Of a DNA stretch of 64,000 bases, positions 1 to 10,533 are shown in pieces. Source of the DNA: Lucinisca nassula (Eukaryota > Mollusca > Bivalvia > Lucinida > Lucinidae); assembly GCA_963580285.1 (NCBI GenBank), contig OY757026.1, forward strand, positions 49,265,143-49,329,142. The letters are read 5' to 3'. A model generated the notes under the pieces. The model was not told the DNA's origin, did not search any database, and saw only the letters and a list, made by a program, of their open reading frames with translations. The position numbers and the translations under genes were made by a program. Position 1 is the first letter of the stretch. Each line of letters opens with the position of its first letter.

Positions 1-827
1 GTGCGAAATTATGTATTGAAAATGTTGTGATGGTTAAAACAACATTACTAGAAACTGTTAACTGCCAAAGAACATATTCACAAATTGTATAATAAATAAT
101 CAAATTGATTTACTTTTCAGCTTGTCCGGGACACACAAATCCATCATGCCATTTTTCAACCCTTTGCTTGTAGCAATATATGAGATATATTCATTGTTTT
201 CGTAGGGGTATGTAACACTGGGTACACATTTTTATGATGAAAGAAACCCAGTGCTTTTATTAGTCACCACAGCTTTTTGCGGCTTCATCCGAAAAAGCAG
301 TGGGAGCTAAACTAAAGCAAGGTATGTATTTCACTTTTGAACTGCAAGGCAAAGACAAAAGTTAAGCACTGGCATCAATTTTTGGGCAGTCCCTGTAGAT
401 AAAAAAATGGAAGCTGACTCCAGCAGGTCTTGTGACTTGAAGAAGTAGAAGACAGAAAATGTTGTGATGGGGAAAATATTTTAAAGAAAATAAACTATTG
501 CTTATGGGAGGCACATCAATACATATTAAAAACGGTATTCAGAAAAAAACAGCCAAAATATGCGAGGAGATATAAATTTATTTTTAACTGAAATCTTTGA
601 ACATAATTTGTCGATGTTTTTGGTAGAAATGAAAGGTCATTATTTATACTTTTAACAACTGGATGTGATGACGTCACAGGATTCATTACTAAGAAAATTC
701 CGCGAGGGAACTAATTGTCACCGAAACAGGTCAGTCACCATTTCTGGGCCTCCTACGATACTCCTATCAGAGTACCATCGAGCGACCCGTCGCTGTGATT
801 ATATGACGTTGATGCACTTATTTTTTT
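1..827. other. Unassigned AT-rich sequence
   Basis: No convincing exon, tRNA-like region or known repeat terminus is visible. The sequence is AT-rich with short homopolymer runs. The short open frame beginning near 665 has low complexity and no domain I recognise. Confidence 0.5.
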
Positions 828-940
828 TTCTTGTTTCTGCTTTGGAGTGTGCAGATTATGGGTACTCGGCCTCACAGAGTGACAGGGTTCTAATGTGAGG
901 GCGCGGTCCGTGTCCTGGGCAGAAATAAGAAACGATATCA
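828..940. repeat. Degenerate hairpin (ACTCGTTAGAACCGCC family) fragment
   Basis: The stretch contains a GGGTACTCGGCCTCACAG-like centre and ends with GGGCAGAAATAAGAAA. Both features belong to the hairpin family whose better copies lie at 6240, 8320, 32475 and 41805. The stem here is eroded. Confidence 0.35.
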
Positions 941-1926
941 AACTTTTCCACTGTCATTTATAGCCATGTGTTTCATTAGAAAACATTATAACTGTGATAG
1001 CGCATTTTAAGTTTGCGCACTTGGGGTTCAAAGAGATGATTTCAATATTTTAGAATTTAAAAGTTTCCGTATTAAACTGTGTATTTAAAAGTTTGTCTAA
1101 AATATGGTAAGCTAATGTCTTAAATGTCGTAAGATTTTGGTGCACTGACGAGGCTATATCCCCCCACACACACATGTATCCGATTGCAACGTCGTGACGT
1201 CAACTTTACGTTGACGTCATAGCTGACGTCGAATATCCGTTGATATACCGCTCGCTTGCACCACTTCTAATGATCTGTGTACGCAGGTTGGCCGTGCAAT
1301 GAGGGGTGGCTAATGATTAGATGAATGCTACACAACCCTCCATTTGCGCGGGCATGGCATCACACATCAGGGAGGAAGTTTAGGTGTGCAGAGATTATTA
1401 TAACATATTTATTAGATCTATTTTCAGACGGTTATATCGCATATCGGCTTTGTCGCCTACACCTCATGGGCCAGCTTTAGACGGCTATGTGACCCCAAAC
1501 CCTAATGGGTAGAGGGTAGTCAGCTAAACTGTCTTGACTGTGTCTGCAGTTGTCACTTGTACTAGTATACACTGAATGTACTAATGTACGACACTGAAAA
1601 ATTAGCACTTTGAAAGTAGTCAATTAGAGTCTTAATCTTATTGCGTGTGTTCAAAAGCAGTAATGAATGTGAAACACCGGTTGCGACCTGTAGCGTAAAC
1701 TTGAGCACAACTTGATTTTCGAATCTACTAAAAATAAGATAATGAACCGAAAGAAATAAAAATATAAATACGGTTGAAGTACGGGAAGACTCAAGTACTC
1801 AAAATAAATCAAATCACTGAGAGTACTGGTGGGTCGATTGTCTTTGATTGTAAGTTGAGCAATTAGTCCTGAACTGAGAATTGAGCTTTTGTTTAACCAT
1901 TAAATTCCAGTATTTTTAAGCACGCA
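941..1926. other. Unassigned sequence with a TGACGTCA-type cluster
   Basis: No gene is recognised. Positions 1195-1235 hold three closely spaced TGACGTC-type half or full palindromes, the core of cAMP-response/ATF sites. Whether they act is unknown. Confidence 0.4.
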
Positions 1927-1986
1927 GTGTTGACCTCATCAGATGCCGCGTTATGTGGCGTCTGATTAGATATCCACTGTTTGTCA
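1927..1986. repeat. Short hairpin related to the piggyBac-type MITE core
   Basis: The arms CATCAGATGCCGC and GCGTCTGATTAG pair, and the segment is followed by CACTGTTTG. This resembles the centre of the TTAA-flanked MITEs at 20617 and 40270. No terminal repeat is seen. Confidence 0.35.
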
Positions 1987-2148
1987 ATGTTCCAATGCAC
2001 AAGCTCAGTCACGATTTCGCTCTTTTGTCAACTGGGAGGTGACTACCGATGCTATAAACAACCGGTACTTGAATGTTATACATGGCCAGCGACAGTCAGT
2101 TGGAAAAAGCAGACGGGAACCTTGTTCCCATCTGTACTTAGTTACTTT

Positions 2149-2250
2149 GGGTCGATTGATAAGCCAATACCACGTACACGAACTCAGTCTAGATTGCCAT
2201 TGGGTCGATTGATAAGCCAATGCCCCGTACACGAGCCCAGTCCAGATATT
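2149..2250 (+). repeat. Two-copy direct tandem repeat, about 53 bp unit
   Basis: The unit begins GGGTCGATTGATAAGCCAAT and occurs twice back to back (about 2149 and 2202) with a few substitutions. The short open frames across it are by-products of the repeat. Confidence 0.7.
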
Positions 2251-2951
2251 GCCTTCTACACAGTGCTCTGACGTCACAGGGAGCAGACTAGCATTGCAAT
2301 AAATAACCGATACATGGGTTTTGTACATGGTCAAAAAATGTAGACAGAATTGCAAACAGTGTGGACCCTGATCAGACTGCACCTTCAGAAGCAATCTGAT
2401 ATGGGTCTGCACTGTTCGCTTAAGCCTGTCAGTCCCAATACTATGGAGAACTATTGTAATACATTACTAAATTTTGTCCTTAAGCTTAAATATTCTTGTG
2501 TGAACATTTAGCTTTATCCAGACAGGACTACTCGGTATAATAATAAACATAGTCTTGTATTATATGCACCATACTGTTAACAATAACATGAATAGAACAC
2601 CCTGTCAACCCCAACTGTTTGGCGTAACAACATGGTAGAGGTGCATTAGCACAGCCTCACCGAGGCAATCACACTAGGTTCGGGGTTTTAGATTTGAATG
2701 TTATTCCTGCTGGCCAAGCTGGGGTAGGAGCATACTTCAATGAAATATTATGGGTGTGATGAAATTGTTATTGACCATCAACTCTGTGTGTGTCCCTTAT
2801 GAAGTCTGCAACAATATTTGAGTTAATCATCAGAAAAGGAATTAATGCCTGTTACAAGGCAGGCTGCAGTTAGTTTAATATTACTGTATAAAAATGACAA
2901 GCTTGAAGGTTATTGATCATTTCCATTCTTTGTTCTATAAATTTAGTGCAG

Positions 2952-4980
2952 TCAAAATAAAAAGAATACTGTTGTTTTCTTTATATTATCATGACAGTTA
3001 TTACAGAGGGGTGAGTCATTAAGATGGTCTTTAAATAGATCACTGTTTAACTGACTTTTCTCATTCCTCGGTTGACATATAATAATGTTATACCTTCTTG
3101 TTGCAAAAGAAAAATGTTTAGGAGGTTCGGTTATTTCTCTTTTAAGCAATTTCTTAAATGTATATAGTGGTGTTGCGATGTTTAGTTCAGGTGATAAATT
3201 ATTCCAAAGATGTGTTGTTCAGATAAAAAAAACCGTCTGATTTAGTTTTGGGCGTCGGGCGTTTTAATTTTACACCCAGACTGTTGCTCATTGAATCTGT
3301 TCAGAACAGTATCCAAGTAATTAGGGACTTCATTATTTAAAATTTTATAAAACTGTATTATGTTGTTTTCTCCTTTCAGTAAGTGGGCATAGGCCTAACT
3401 CATTGTACAGTACATTATGAGATATTCCCTTACGCAAACCTGTGATGATTCTACATGTATCGAGTTGAACAGTTTCGAGAAAAAAATTTATTTTGTTGGC
3501 TGATGTTGTCCCAGACTATGTCACCACATTCCAAGGTAGATCTTATGAACGATGTATAGAGAGATTTTCTAAGTCATGCTAAGCATTCTAAGGATGTTCA
3601 GTCTATATGCAGCTTAAAAATAGGTTCTTTTAATATCTTCATACTAGGATGCATCAGAGGTAAGTGTTAGACCAAGGTAGGAATGGTGTTTTGCATCTTT
3701 TAGTGTTTTATTATCAAATTTAACATCGATTGACTGTGAATGTCTTTTTTTTGAGTAAATGTCATTGAGGTACATGTAGTTTAAGATGGATTAAGAACAA
3801 CGCAACAATCCTCGAACCACTTTGCAGTTTATACAAGTCATCCTTCAAGGCCTGTATGGAGTTAGCGTTTTCAATTACAGTAAATAAAGATGTCATTTGC
3901 AAACAAACGAATATTTTTGTCGGTGTTATTTACGATGTCATTAATATATAACAAGAAAAGATAGGGACCTGTACAGACCCGTGTGGTACTCAAGCACAGG
4001 TAGGTAGCCAAGTTAAAGAAAAGCCTTCACTTGTTACACGCTGTTTTCTGTCAGATAGATAACTTGTAAACCGCATGAGAATATTTCCATTGATACCATA
4101 GTTTCTAAGTTCATGTAAAAGTCCTTGGTTCCAAACTATGTAAAATGCTTTACTTATATCGCAAAAAAATGAATTTCAATTCTAACCCTTCGTCTAAGTT
4201 TTCAACAATAATTTGATACAGTTCAAGAAGCAGGTTTACTGTTGAGTCTAGATATGAAGCCTGATTGATAGTTTATTAGGATTGTGTTTACTTCTAAATA
4301 ATTATATAGATATTTGAAAAATATTTTTTCAGGATTTCGCCAAGGCAGCTAGTAACTGAGATGGGTCTATAGTTGGTTGAGTCTTGGTCATCCCCTTTTC
4401 CTTTGAATATAGCAGAGAGATGTTTGTCATATTCCATTGGTGTGGAACTAGACCAAACTCAAGGGATCTATTGAAAAGTAAGGCAAGTGGATAATGAATA
4501 CGGTTAGATATCAGTTTCAATAATTTAAGGGAAATTTCATCAGGTCCCGTAGGTTTTGATGTCGTCCCCGCCCTTAGGGGCTTGAAGAAATATTTGGCCT
4601 GCAAAATGCTTCCACACAGAGCTGAAACCGACCGCACACGAGTACTGGTAAACCGCTTAAAGGATCTAAGCTTGCCCCGGCAAAGCAGTGCGAGTAGGAC
4701 CGTCCATGCTTATAAATCCTATTGGTTTCATTGCGCGACAAGGCTTGGGATGTCATTTGATCTCAATGTCGGGTTAAAGTCCCAAAAAATAGAAGCAACG
4801 TCTCCCAAATGACCTATACAGTGTTGACGGGGACGTAAAACCTCAAATCTAACAAACGGGTTTTGATGGGTTTTAGTAAGTGTAATTGGTCTTTTACATC
4901 TTTGCTTGTAACCTGTATTAAACTAAGGGAAACGTCAGTGTTTGTGGACTGTTCGTTTATATCAGTTCTCATATACGCAT
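2952..4980 (-). mobile_element. Decayed non-LTR retrotransposon (LINE), reverse transcriptase region
   Basis: On the minus strand, broken frames spell a LINE reverse transcriptase in order. Near 4870-4975 is a pre-RT segment containing KDVKDQLHLL. Near 4400-4560 are PTGPDEISLKLLKL and GLVPHQWNMTNISLL, the fingers motifs. Near 4150-4300 is NYQSGF-like text with LLLELYQIIVENLDEG. The catalytic loop at 3892-3903 reads LFAND where FADD is expected. FIRSTLECGDIVWDNI-like text follows near 3540, and a C-terminal NSDLFKDHLNDSPLC lies near 3000-3060. Stops and frameshifts are numerous, so it is inactive. The style suggests a jockey/CR1-like group, but clade assignment would need a phylogeny. A SINE splits it at 4562-4858. 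Confidence 0.8.
4562..4858 (+). mobile_element. SINE-A copy inserted in the LINE, with target duplication
   Basis: This is a near full-length copy of the commonest repeat here, which I call SINE-A. It begins with CCCCGCCC and GGGGCTTGAAGAAAT, carries a GTACTGGTAAACCGCTTA core and ends in GACGTAAAACCTCAAATC. The 10-bp duplication GGTTTTGATG flanks it at 4552-4561 and 4859-4868. That fixes both ends and shows insertion after the LINE was in place. I see no clear Pol III box A or B in the head, so the promoter class is open. Confidence 0.85.
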
Positions 4981-5070
4981 CTACAATGTTTTCCTATGCA
5001 GTTTGTCGGAGACTGGTATGTGGACATACCAGTCTCCGACCAATTGCATAGGCAAACATTGTAGATCATT
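4981..5070. repeat. Long near-perfect palindrome
   Basis: Two arms of about 40 bp pair around GGTATGTGGACATACC. The outer ends are CTACAATGTTT and AAACATTGTAG. It does not match the other hairpin families in the window. Confidence 0.75.
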
Positions 5071-5265
5071 ATCGGACTGCTCCTACATACGCCATCCGTC
5101 CGTTACTCGAATTCGCTGAAAGCGACGCTTTTTATTTCCAAAATTTCACTTTGAGGCGTGTCACGCGGAGAGCAGTATATTTTGCGACTAAAACAACTCC
5201 GTTCAGCCTGAGCATCCACGCAGTCTGATCTTATTCTTCGATACCCATTCGAGGCTGCTGTTGTT

Positions 5266-5444
5266 TTAACCCATTTGGTACCGAAAAACCTAAAAGGGTA
5301 AGTGGCAAACAGCGCAGGCCCAGATCAGACACCGCAGAACGCAGAACACGGTGTCTGATCAGGGGCTGTAATGTTTGCAAAAATGTTGAGTCAATTTCCA
5401 AATAATTCTGAAGAAAACATAACCTGACACCCCTAAAGTTTGAT
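5266..5444. mobile_element. piggyBac-type MITE, family P2, 3-prime end lost
   Basis: It starts with TTAA followed by CCCATTTGGTACCG and contains the GATCAGACACCGC/GCGGTGTCTGATC-type hairpin. The right end is missing where SINE-A begins at 5445. Confidence 0.55.
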
Positions 5445-5745
5445 GTTTGTTTGTTTGATTTCAGATTTAACGTCCCCGTCAATACTGTATAAGTCATTTT
5501 GGAGACGTTGCTTCCAATTTTGTGAGACTTTTACCCGGCATTGAGATGAAATGAAATCTCAAGCCCTGTCGCCCAATGAAGCCAATAGGGTTTATAAACA
5601 CGGTCGGGCCGACTCGCACTGGTTTGCCTGGACAGGCTTAAATCCTCTTAGCGGTTTACCAGTACTCGTGTGAGGTCGGTTTCAGCTCTGCGTGGAGGCA
5701 TCATGCAGCCCAACTATTCCTTCAAGCCCCAATGGGCGGGGTCGG
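5445..5745 (-). mobile_element. SINE-A copy
   Basis: In minus orientation the whole family structure is present, from the CCCCGCCCATTGGGGCTTGA head to the GGGGACGTTAAATCTGAAAT tail and (CAAA)n. It is close to full length. Confidence 0.85.
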
Positions 5746-5817
5746 CCCTAAATTTTGAAATGGACTCCTGCCATAAATAAGGAGAAAGACTGCATTTGGT
5801 ACAAAAGGGTTAAGAAT

Positions 5818-6232
5818 ATAAGAATCTTATATGGGTGTGAGGGGTGGATGGAAAAATCCGCCCCGAGGGGACACTGTCCGGCATCACGAGGCTTGCCGAG
5901 TGATGCCGGACAGTGATCCCGAGGTCCGGATTTTTCTATCCACCCCTCACACCCATATTGGATTCTTTTTCTTGCATACCTTCCATTTCTACAAGCTGAT
6001 TTTTAATAATGCAGTCACTTCGGTTACCAATGTCCGCCATATTGTGTTGACACTGCAGGAATGTTTAGTGACGTTGCTGTGACGTCAACCTTAACGACGG
6101 CGCATACGAGGTCGTAATCAACCAGTGCATTTATCAAACACGCGATTATATTCGATTTGGGGTCGGAACACCAGGGTCAGAACATAAATTTCTATCCCAG
6201 GGTAAAATCACGGATTTCCTTGTCTGGTGTGC
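5818..6232 (-). repeat. Foldback element (GGTGTGAGGGGTGG family)
   Basis: A long hairpin occupies about 5825-5965. Its arms read GGTGTGAGGGGTGGAT and ATCCACCCCTCACACC, with inner arms around GTCCGGCATCAC and GTGATGCCGGAC. A conserved flank of about 260 bp follows, containing GACGTCA motifs and ending at TTGTCTGGTGTGCAAG. The same unit is tandemly repeated at 16.5-18.4 kb. No coding capacity. Confidence 0.8.
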
Positions 6233-6239
6233 AAGATCA

Positions 6240-6475
6240 TTACGAAAACAATGAAAATTATACCACCAAAAAAGGAAAACTATCAGAAAAAAAAACTGAT
6301 AATTTTCATATTGCTGCTCAAAACATAGTACATTGTGGGTACTCGTTAGAGCCGCCTCGGCGAGGCGGTTCTTGGAGTGCTCACACCCTGTTTTAGGCAG
6401 AAATAAGAAAAATTAATGCAAAGCCCTGCAAACTCTAGTTTTGTCATATAAAAGTGTAGGGGATTATGTAGGTCT
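6240..6475 (+). repeat. Hairpin element (ACTCGTTAGA..CCGCC family)
   Basis: The core hairpin is GCCGCCTCGGCGAGGCGG, flanked by GTGGGTACTCGTTAGA on one side and AGTGCTCACACCC on the other. It is followed by GGCAGAAATAAGAAAAATTA. It fits a non-autonomous foldback element, but clear target duplications are not visible. Confidence 0.6.
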
Positions 6476-6522
6476 GTTTTCGAGGTGGAATTTTGTTAAA
6501 ATGTTTTGTTTTTTTTTCCTAG

Positions 6523-6795
6523 CGCGTTGCTAATATTCCTAGCGTTACTCACTATCCCATCCGATGAGAGAGATAAGACTGATGTTGAGCCTCCTATACT
6601 GGAACTCCCTACCCCAGCCGATGAGAGAGATGAGACGGATGTTGAGCCTCCTATACTGGAACTCGCTACCCCAGCCGATGAGAGGGATGAGACTGATGTT
6701 GAGCCTCCTATACAAGAACTCACTACCCCAGCCGATGAGAGAGATGAGACCAACGATGAGGCAAGGCCACCTTTTTTGGAATGTTCGGCAAGTTA
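6523..6795 (+). CDS. Candidate exon encoding an acidic 19-residue tandem repeat
   Basis: I do not recognise the product. A strong splice-acceptor-like tract, TTTTTTTTTCCTAG, ends at 6522, and a second CCTAG lies at 6538-6542. Downstream is an open frame with a 57-bp unit repeated three times plus part of a fourth. Each unit encodes 19 residues of the form DERDETDVEPPILELATPA, and the frame stops after CSAS at 6795. Because the unit is a multiple of three and variation between copies keeps it open, it could be a real terminal exon of an acidic, proline-containing repeat protein. Alternatively, an ATG at 6506 would give a 96-residue protein with a hydrophobic start resembling a signal peptide. 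A non-coding minisatellite that happens to be open is also possible, since all reading frames remain open across it. Confidence 0.4.
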
Positions 6796-6862
6796 ACAAT
6801 TTGGCACACATTGTCTAGGAATTTTCCGACGCAAGTGTCTCGGAGTAGGCAGAAGGATAATG

Positions 6863-6925
6863 TTTATTTGTTTGATTGCGGTTTAACGTCCCCTTCAACA
6901 CTGTTTAGCTCTTTTTGTGGGCACG
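6863..6925 (-). repeat. SINE-A 3-prime fragment
   Basis: Only the tail is present (TTTGTTTGATTGCGGTTTAA onward in plus text). It sits in a 167-bp stretch that is partly repeated at about 6929-7040 and again at 7980-8110, including GGAATGTTCGGCAAGTTAAC and GGCAGAAGGATAATG. Confidence 0.6.
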
Positions 6926-7163
6926 TTTTTGGAATGTTTGATAAGTTAACAAATTGGCACAAATTGCCTAGGAACTTTCCGACGCAAGTGTCTCGGTGTT
7001 GGCAGAAGGATAATGTTTATTTGTTTGATTGAGGTTTAACCCTTTCCCACTCAGATACGTGTTTTTACGTGTCTGCACCCCCCGCCCCCATTTTAAGCCC
7101 CACAAGCACCTAAAATCTGCATTTCCTACCCCAGGATAGTTATGTTTGCTTTACGATTTGTTT

Positions 7164-7467
7164 CCGCCCCCGCCCATTGGGGCTTGAAGAAATAAATGGG
7201 CTGCATGATGCTTCCACGCAGAGCTGAAACCGTCCGCACACTAGTACTGGTAAACCGCTTAGAGGATCTAAGCCTGTACAGGAACCGCGGTGCGAGCCGG
7301 ACCGTCCATGCTTATAAACCCTGTTGGTTTCATTGGGCGACAGGACTTGAGATGTCATTTCATCTCAATGTCGGGTAAAAGTCCCACAAAATTGGAAGCA
7401 ACGTCTCCAAAATGACCTATACTGTGTTGACGAGTACGTTAAACGTCAAACCAATCAATCAATCAAA
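7164..7467 (+). mobile_element. SINE-A copy
   Basis: Near full-length copy from CGCCCCCGCCCATTGGGG to ACGTTAAACGTCAAACC, followed by an (AATC)n tail in place of (CAAA)n. Confidence 0.85.
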
Positions 7468-7977
7468 TTTACGATTTGTTGGTCTAAAAAGTGACCTGTT
7501 TTTTTTTCGCGCGCCTCCCCACTAAAACTATTCTGTGGGGATTGAAGGGGGTCAACTCAACGCCCCCTTCCCCCCCCCCCCACCTCACATCCGAAAATTT
7601 TTGGGTGTATGGCCCAACCGGCCGCTAAAATTTATATCTGAGGGTGTCTGGGGGTAAAAAATGCCTCAAATTTGATGCTGACAAACAGTGAGAATGGCCA
7701 GTGCCAAACCCCTTAATTGTTGCTTTGACAGCTGTGTGAAGTTAAAGATTTGGTCAAAATTTCATATGAAATCACACTTTTTGCCAACTTTGAGATGTCC
7801 CGTCATTACCATGGCAACTATGATCATCCCATGAAAGGTTGCATGTGAAAGGCTACTGCCCAATGAACATTCATACCGAGTTTGGTGTAAGACCATCCAT
7901 TATGAAACAATGGCTAGTTGAAGTTGCTGTCAGGTGCAACACTGTGAAAATCAGCGAAATTCACAAAATCCCTGAGT
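7468..7977. other. Unassigned sequence with a poly-C tract
   Basis: A C run lies at about 7567-7582. No domain-bearing frame is seen. A short open frame at 7839-8048 has no recognisable motif and runs into SINE-A tail sequence. Confidence 0.4.
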
Positions 7978-8093
7978 GGGAAAGGGTTAACGTCCCCGTC
8001 AACACTGTTAAGATCATTTTGTGGGCACCTTTTTGGAATGTTCGGTAAGTTAACAAATTGGCACGCGTCTCGGAGTAGGCAGAAGGATAATGT

Positions 8094-8240
8094 TTATTTG
8101 TTTGATTGAGGTTTAACGTCCCCATCAACACTGTTTAGGTCTTTTTGTGGGACAGTCTTTAACCCGACATATAGGGTTTATATGCATGGACGGTCCGACT
8201 CGCATCACTTTGCCTTGGCAGACTTAGACCTTCCTAAACG
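8094..8240 (-). repeat. SINE-A fragment, internally deleted
   Basis: The tail GAGGTTTAACGTCCCC and the middle GGACGGTCCGACTCGCATC are present. The segment between them is shortened and the head is missing. Confidence 0.65.
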
Positions 8241-8309
8241 GAAACACGCCTATACACACCTATACAAATGAAGTGGAATTTAAAAAAAAAGGAAAGAAAA
8301 CAAATGTTT

Positions 8310-8640
8310 CAGATACAAAATCTGATATTTTTCATATCATCTCAAACATTATTCAAATATATTGGTAAACTTTTACCGCCAAAAAATAAAAAATTTCGGG
8401 GTAAAAATTCTTATATTTTTCATATTTCTGCTCAAAACATAGATTGACGGTACTCGTTAGAAGCGCCCCGGCGAGGCGATTCTAATGTGTACCCACAATC
8501 TGTTTTGAGCAGAAATAAGAATGTATACCCCTGTAAACCCCAGTTTTGCTATATACAATGTAAAAGTGGGGTTTGAAGGGGTCAAAATTATATAGGCGTA
8601 TTTTCATGATGCATAGATTTTGGAAACTCGTTAGAACTAC
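8310..8640 (+). repeat. Hairpin element (ACTCGTTAGA..CCGCC family)
   Basis: The stem is GCGCCCCGGCGAGGCG, flanked by ACGGTACTCGTTAGAA and TTCTAATGTGTACCCAC. TGAGCAGAAATAAGAATG and a CCCCAGTTTTGCTATATA tail follow. This is one of the better copies. Confidence 0.65.
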
Positions 8641-8744
8641 CTCGGCGATATAAGTGTGGCGCCTCGGCGGTTCTGATGTATACCAAGAACTTATGCTTCC
8701 ATGCAGAAGCAGGAAACTATCAGTTATATGTTAATTATTTTCAG

Positions 8745-8906
8745 GACCGAGACTCGGAAATAGAACCAGTGGAGAGCGAAACAATCGGCAGCATCAGCCT
8801 CATCGCCGTGCCTGTTGCAGAATCTACTTCCAACTTACCTCCGCGCCAGACATCCTCCATCCAACAGGTCGAGCTGAATGAAAGTACTGACATCGATGTA
8901 GACTGA
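8745..8906 (+). CDS. Candidate C-terminal exon, unknown protein
   Basis: A good acceptor, TTAATTATTTTCAG, ends at 8744. The frame that follows is open for 53 codons to a TGA at 8904-8906. The peptide is acidic and rich in Ser, Thr and Glu (it begins DRDSEIEPVESETIGS and ends NESTDIDVD) and lies outside the recognised repeats. I recognise no family. It might be part of one gene with the exons at 6523 and 9935, or unrelated. Without transcript data the call rests on the splice site and the non-repetitive open frame. Confidence 0.35.
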   Translation, partial: DRDSEIEPVESETIGSISLIAVPVAESTSNLPPRQTSSIQQVELNESTDIDVD

Positions 8907-8969
8907 TCTATCGAGGACGTTGTAAGTCAAGCTTTCTCTGCCTTAACTGAACCGTACTTGCACACCAGA

Positions 8970-9345
8970 CAAGGAAATCCGTGATTTTACCCTGGGATAG
9001 AAATTTGTTCTGACCCTGGTGTTCTGACTTCAAATCGAATATAATCGCGTGTTTGATAAATGCACTTGGTGATTACAACCTCATGCGCGGCGTCGTCATG
9101 CGTGACGTCACTAAACATTCCTGTTGTGTCATCACAAAATGGCGGACGTCGGTAACCGAAGTGCGTCAGCATTAAAAATTCGCAATAGAAATGGAAGGTA
9201 TGCAAGAAAAAGAATCCTATATGGGTGTGAGGGGTGGATAGAAAAATCCGTCCCTCGGGGTCACTGTCCGGCATCACTCGGTAAGCATCGTGATGCCGGA
9301 CAGTGACCCTCGGGACGGAGTTTCCCATCCACCCCTCACACCCCC
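8970..9345 (+). repeat. Foldback element (GGTGTGAGGGGTGG family)
   Basis: This copy has the unique flank first, from TTGCACACCAGACAAGGAAA, through TGCGTGACGTCACTAAAC, then the hairpin at about 9222-9343. The hairpin apex is GTCCGGCATCACTCGG. Its orientation is opposite to the copy at 5818. Confidence 0.8.
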
Positions 9346-9587
9346 AACTTGACACAGTTTATTACTACTTCCTCGGCTTTTAATAAATTTCACTGATAAA
9401 AGAATAAAAAGATGTTTGCCCTTTCGATGTAAATACATTCATCAAATGCTCAGAAATCAGTATCACGAATGCGAAGCGCGAGTGGAATTACAACAACAAC
9501 AAAAATAACAAAAAAGCTTAAATATGATAACATGCATTCCTCGGTACTTGTATTTGTATGTTCATAAAGATCATATTACAACCGTAT

Positions 9588-9829
9588 CGCCGCCTAACCC
9601 ATCGGGGCTTTAAGAAATAGATTGGGCTGCATGAAGTTTCCATGCATGCTGAAAGCGACCGCGCATGAGTACTGGTAAACCGCTTAGAAGGTCTAAGCAT
9701 GCCCAGGCAAAGTGGTGCGAGTCGTACCGTCCATGCATAAAACGTCCCACAAAATTGGAAGCAACGTCTCCAAAATGACCAATATATTCTTGACGGGGAC
9801 GTTAAACCTCATACAAACAAACAAACAAC
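9588..9829 (+). mobile_element. SINE-A copy with internal deletion
   Basis: The head reads CCATCGGGGCTTTAAGAAAT. The segment corresponding to the middle (GGTTTCATTGGGCGAC to the TCTCAATGTCGG region) is missing. The tail GGGGACGTTAAACCTC and (CAAA)n are intact. Confidence 0.8.
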
Positions 9830-9934
9830 CATTGCAATGCAACAGTGTTGTTTGTTTGTTTTTCTGAGGGTGCGATCTTGATTCTGTTTATTATTTCTGG
9901 AACGCTATGCTTTCAGAAATGCAATTTATTTCAG

Positions 9935-10065
9935 ACATTAGATACTTCAGCTCCAGCAGTCAGAACCCGACAGAATAAAACATTCTTGGTACAACCGGCC
10001 GTGGATACATCTTCCTTTGATATTGGGAACATTCCATACACCCGTCCTAGACAGCTTGCAGAAGA
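9935..10065 (+). CDS. Candidate internal exon, unknown protein
   Basis: The acceptor GCAATTTATTTCAG ends at 9934 and a consensus donor, GTAAGT, starts at 10066, giving a 131-bp exon. The open frame reads TLDTSAPAVRTRQNKTFLV and onward through IGNIPYTRPRQLAEE. No domain is recognised. Both splice sites are good and the segment is not repetitive here, which makes it the best internal-exon candidate upstream of the MULE-like remnant at 10857. A functional link between the two is only a guess. Confidence 0.4.
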
Positions 10066-10335
10066 GTAAGTGTAGCATATTTATAATGTATGCGTTTCAA
10101 CGAATTATTGTGATTTTCCCGTGAAATTAAAACAAAAACAACTGTAACACAGGAATTTTTCTGCGCTCGAACCGCTGACGTCAGTTTCTGCGTTAACGTA
10201 GCTCTGAATGCCGCGTCAGACATTTTCTCCATGTGTGTATCTTGTTTTGTATAGATTTTAAACCTGAAAATGGCTAGGAAAAAAAAAATTCACGTCTAAC
10301 CCGTTAATGCCTTGTTTTATGGAAGTCTGTACTGA

Positions 10336-10533
10336 TTTGTTTGTTAGAATTGGGGTTTAACGTCCCCGCCAACACTATTTAGGTCATTTTGGAGACATCG
10401 CGATCAATTTTGTGAGACTTTTATTCCTTCTAAGCGGGTTACCAGTACTCGTGTGTGGTCAGATTCAGCTCTGCGTGGAAGCATCATGCAGACAAATCTA
10501 TTTCTCCAAGCCCCGATGGGCGGGGGCGAAAGT
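10336..10533 (-). mobile_element. SINE-A copy with middle deletion
   Basis: The tail (GGGGTTTAACGTCCCCGCC in plus text) joins directly to the 5-prime third (GTACTCGTGTGTGGTCAG..CCCCGATGGGCGGGGGCG). About 100 bp of the middle are missing. Confidence 0.8.

Noticed and set aside
1981..2412. Overlapping 96- and 135-codon frames on opposite strands
   Set aside because: They cross a 53-bp tandem repeat and a P2-type hairpin, with no recognisable motif.
4574..4812. Open frames inside SINE-A copies (also near 7140-7378, 13162-14120, 24160-24372, 31896-32081, 62188-62413)
   Set aside because: They recur with the repeat in several frames and both strands and contain no domain. They follow SINE-A, not a gene.
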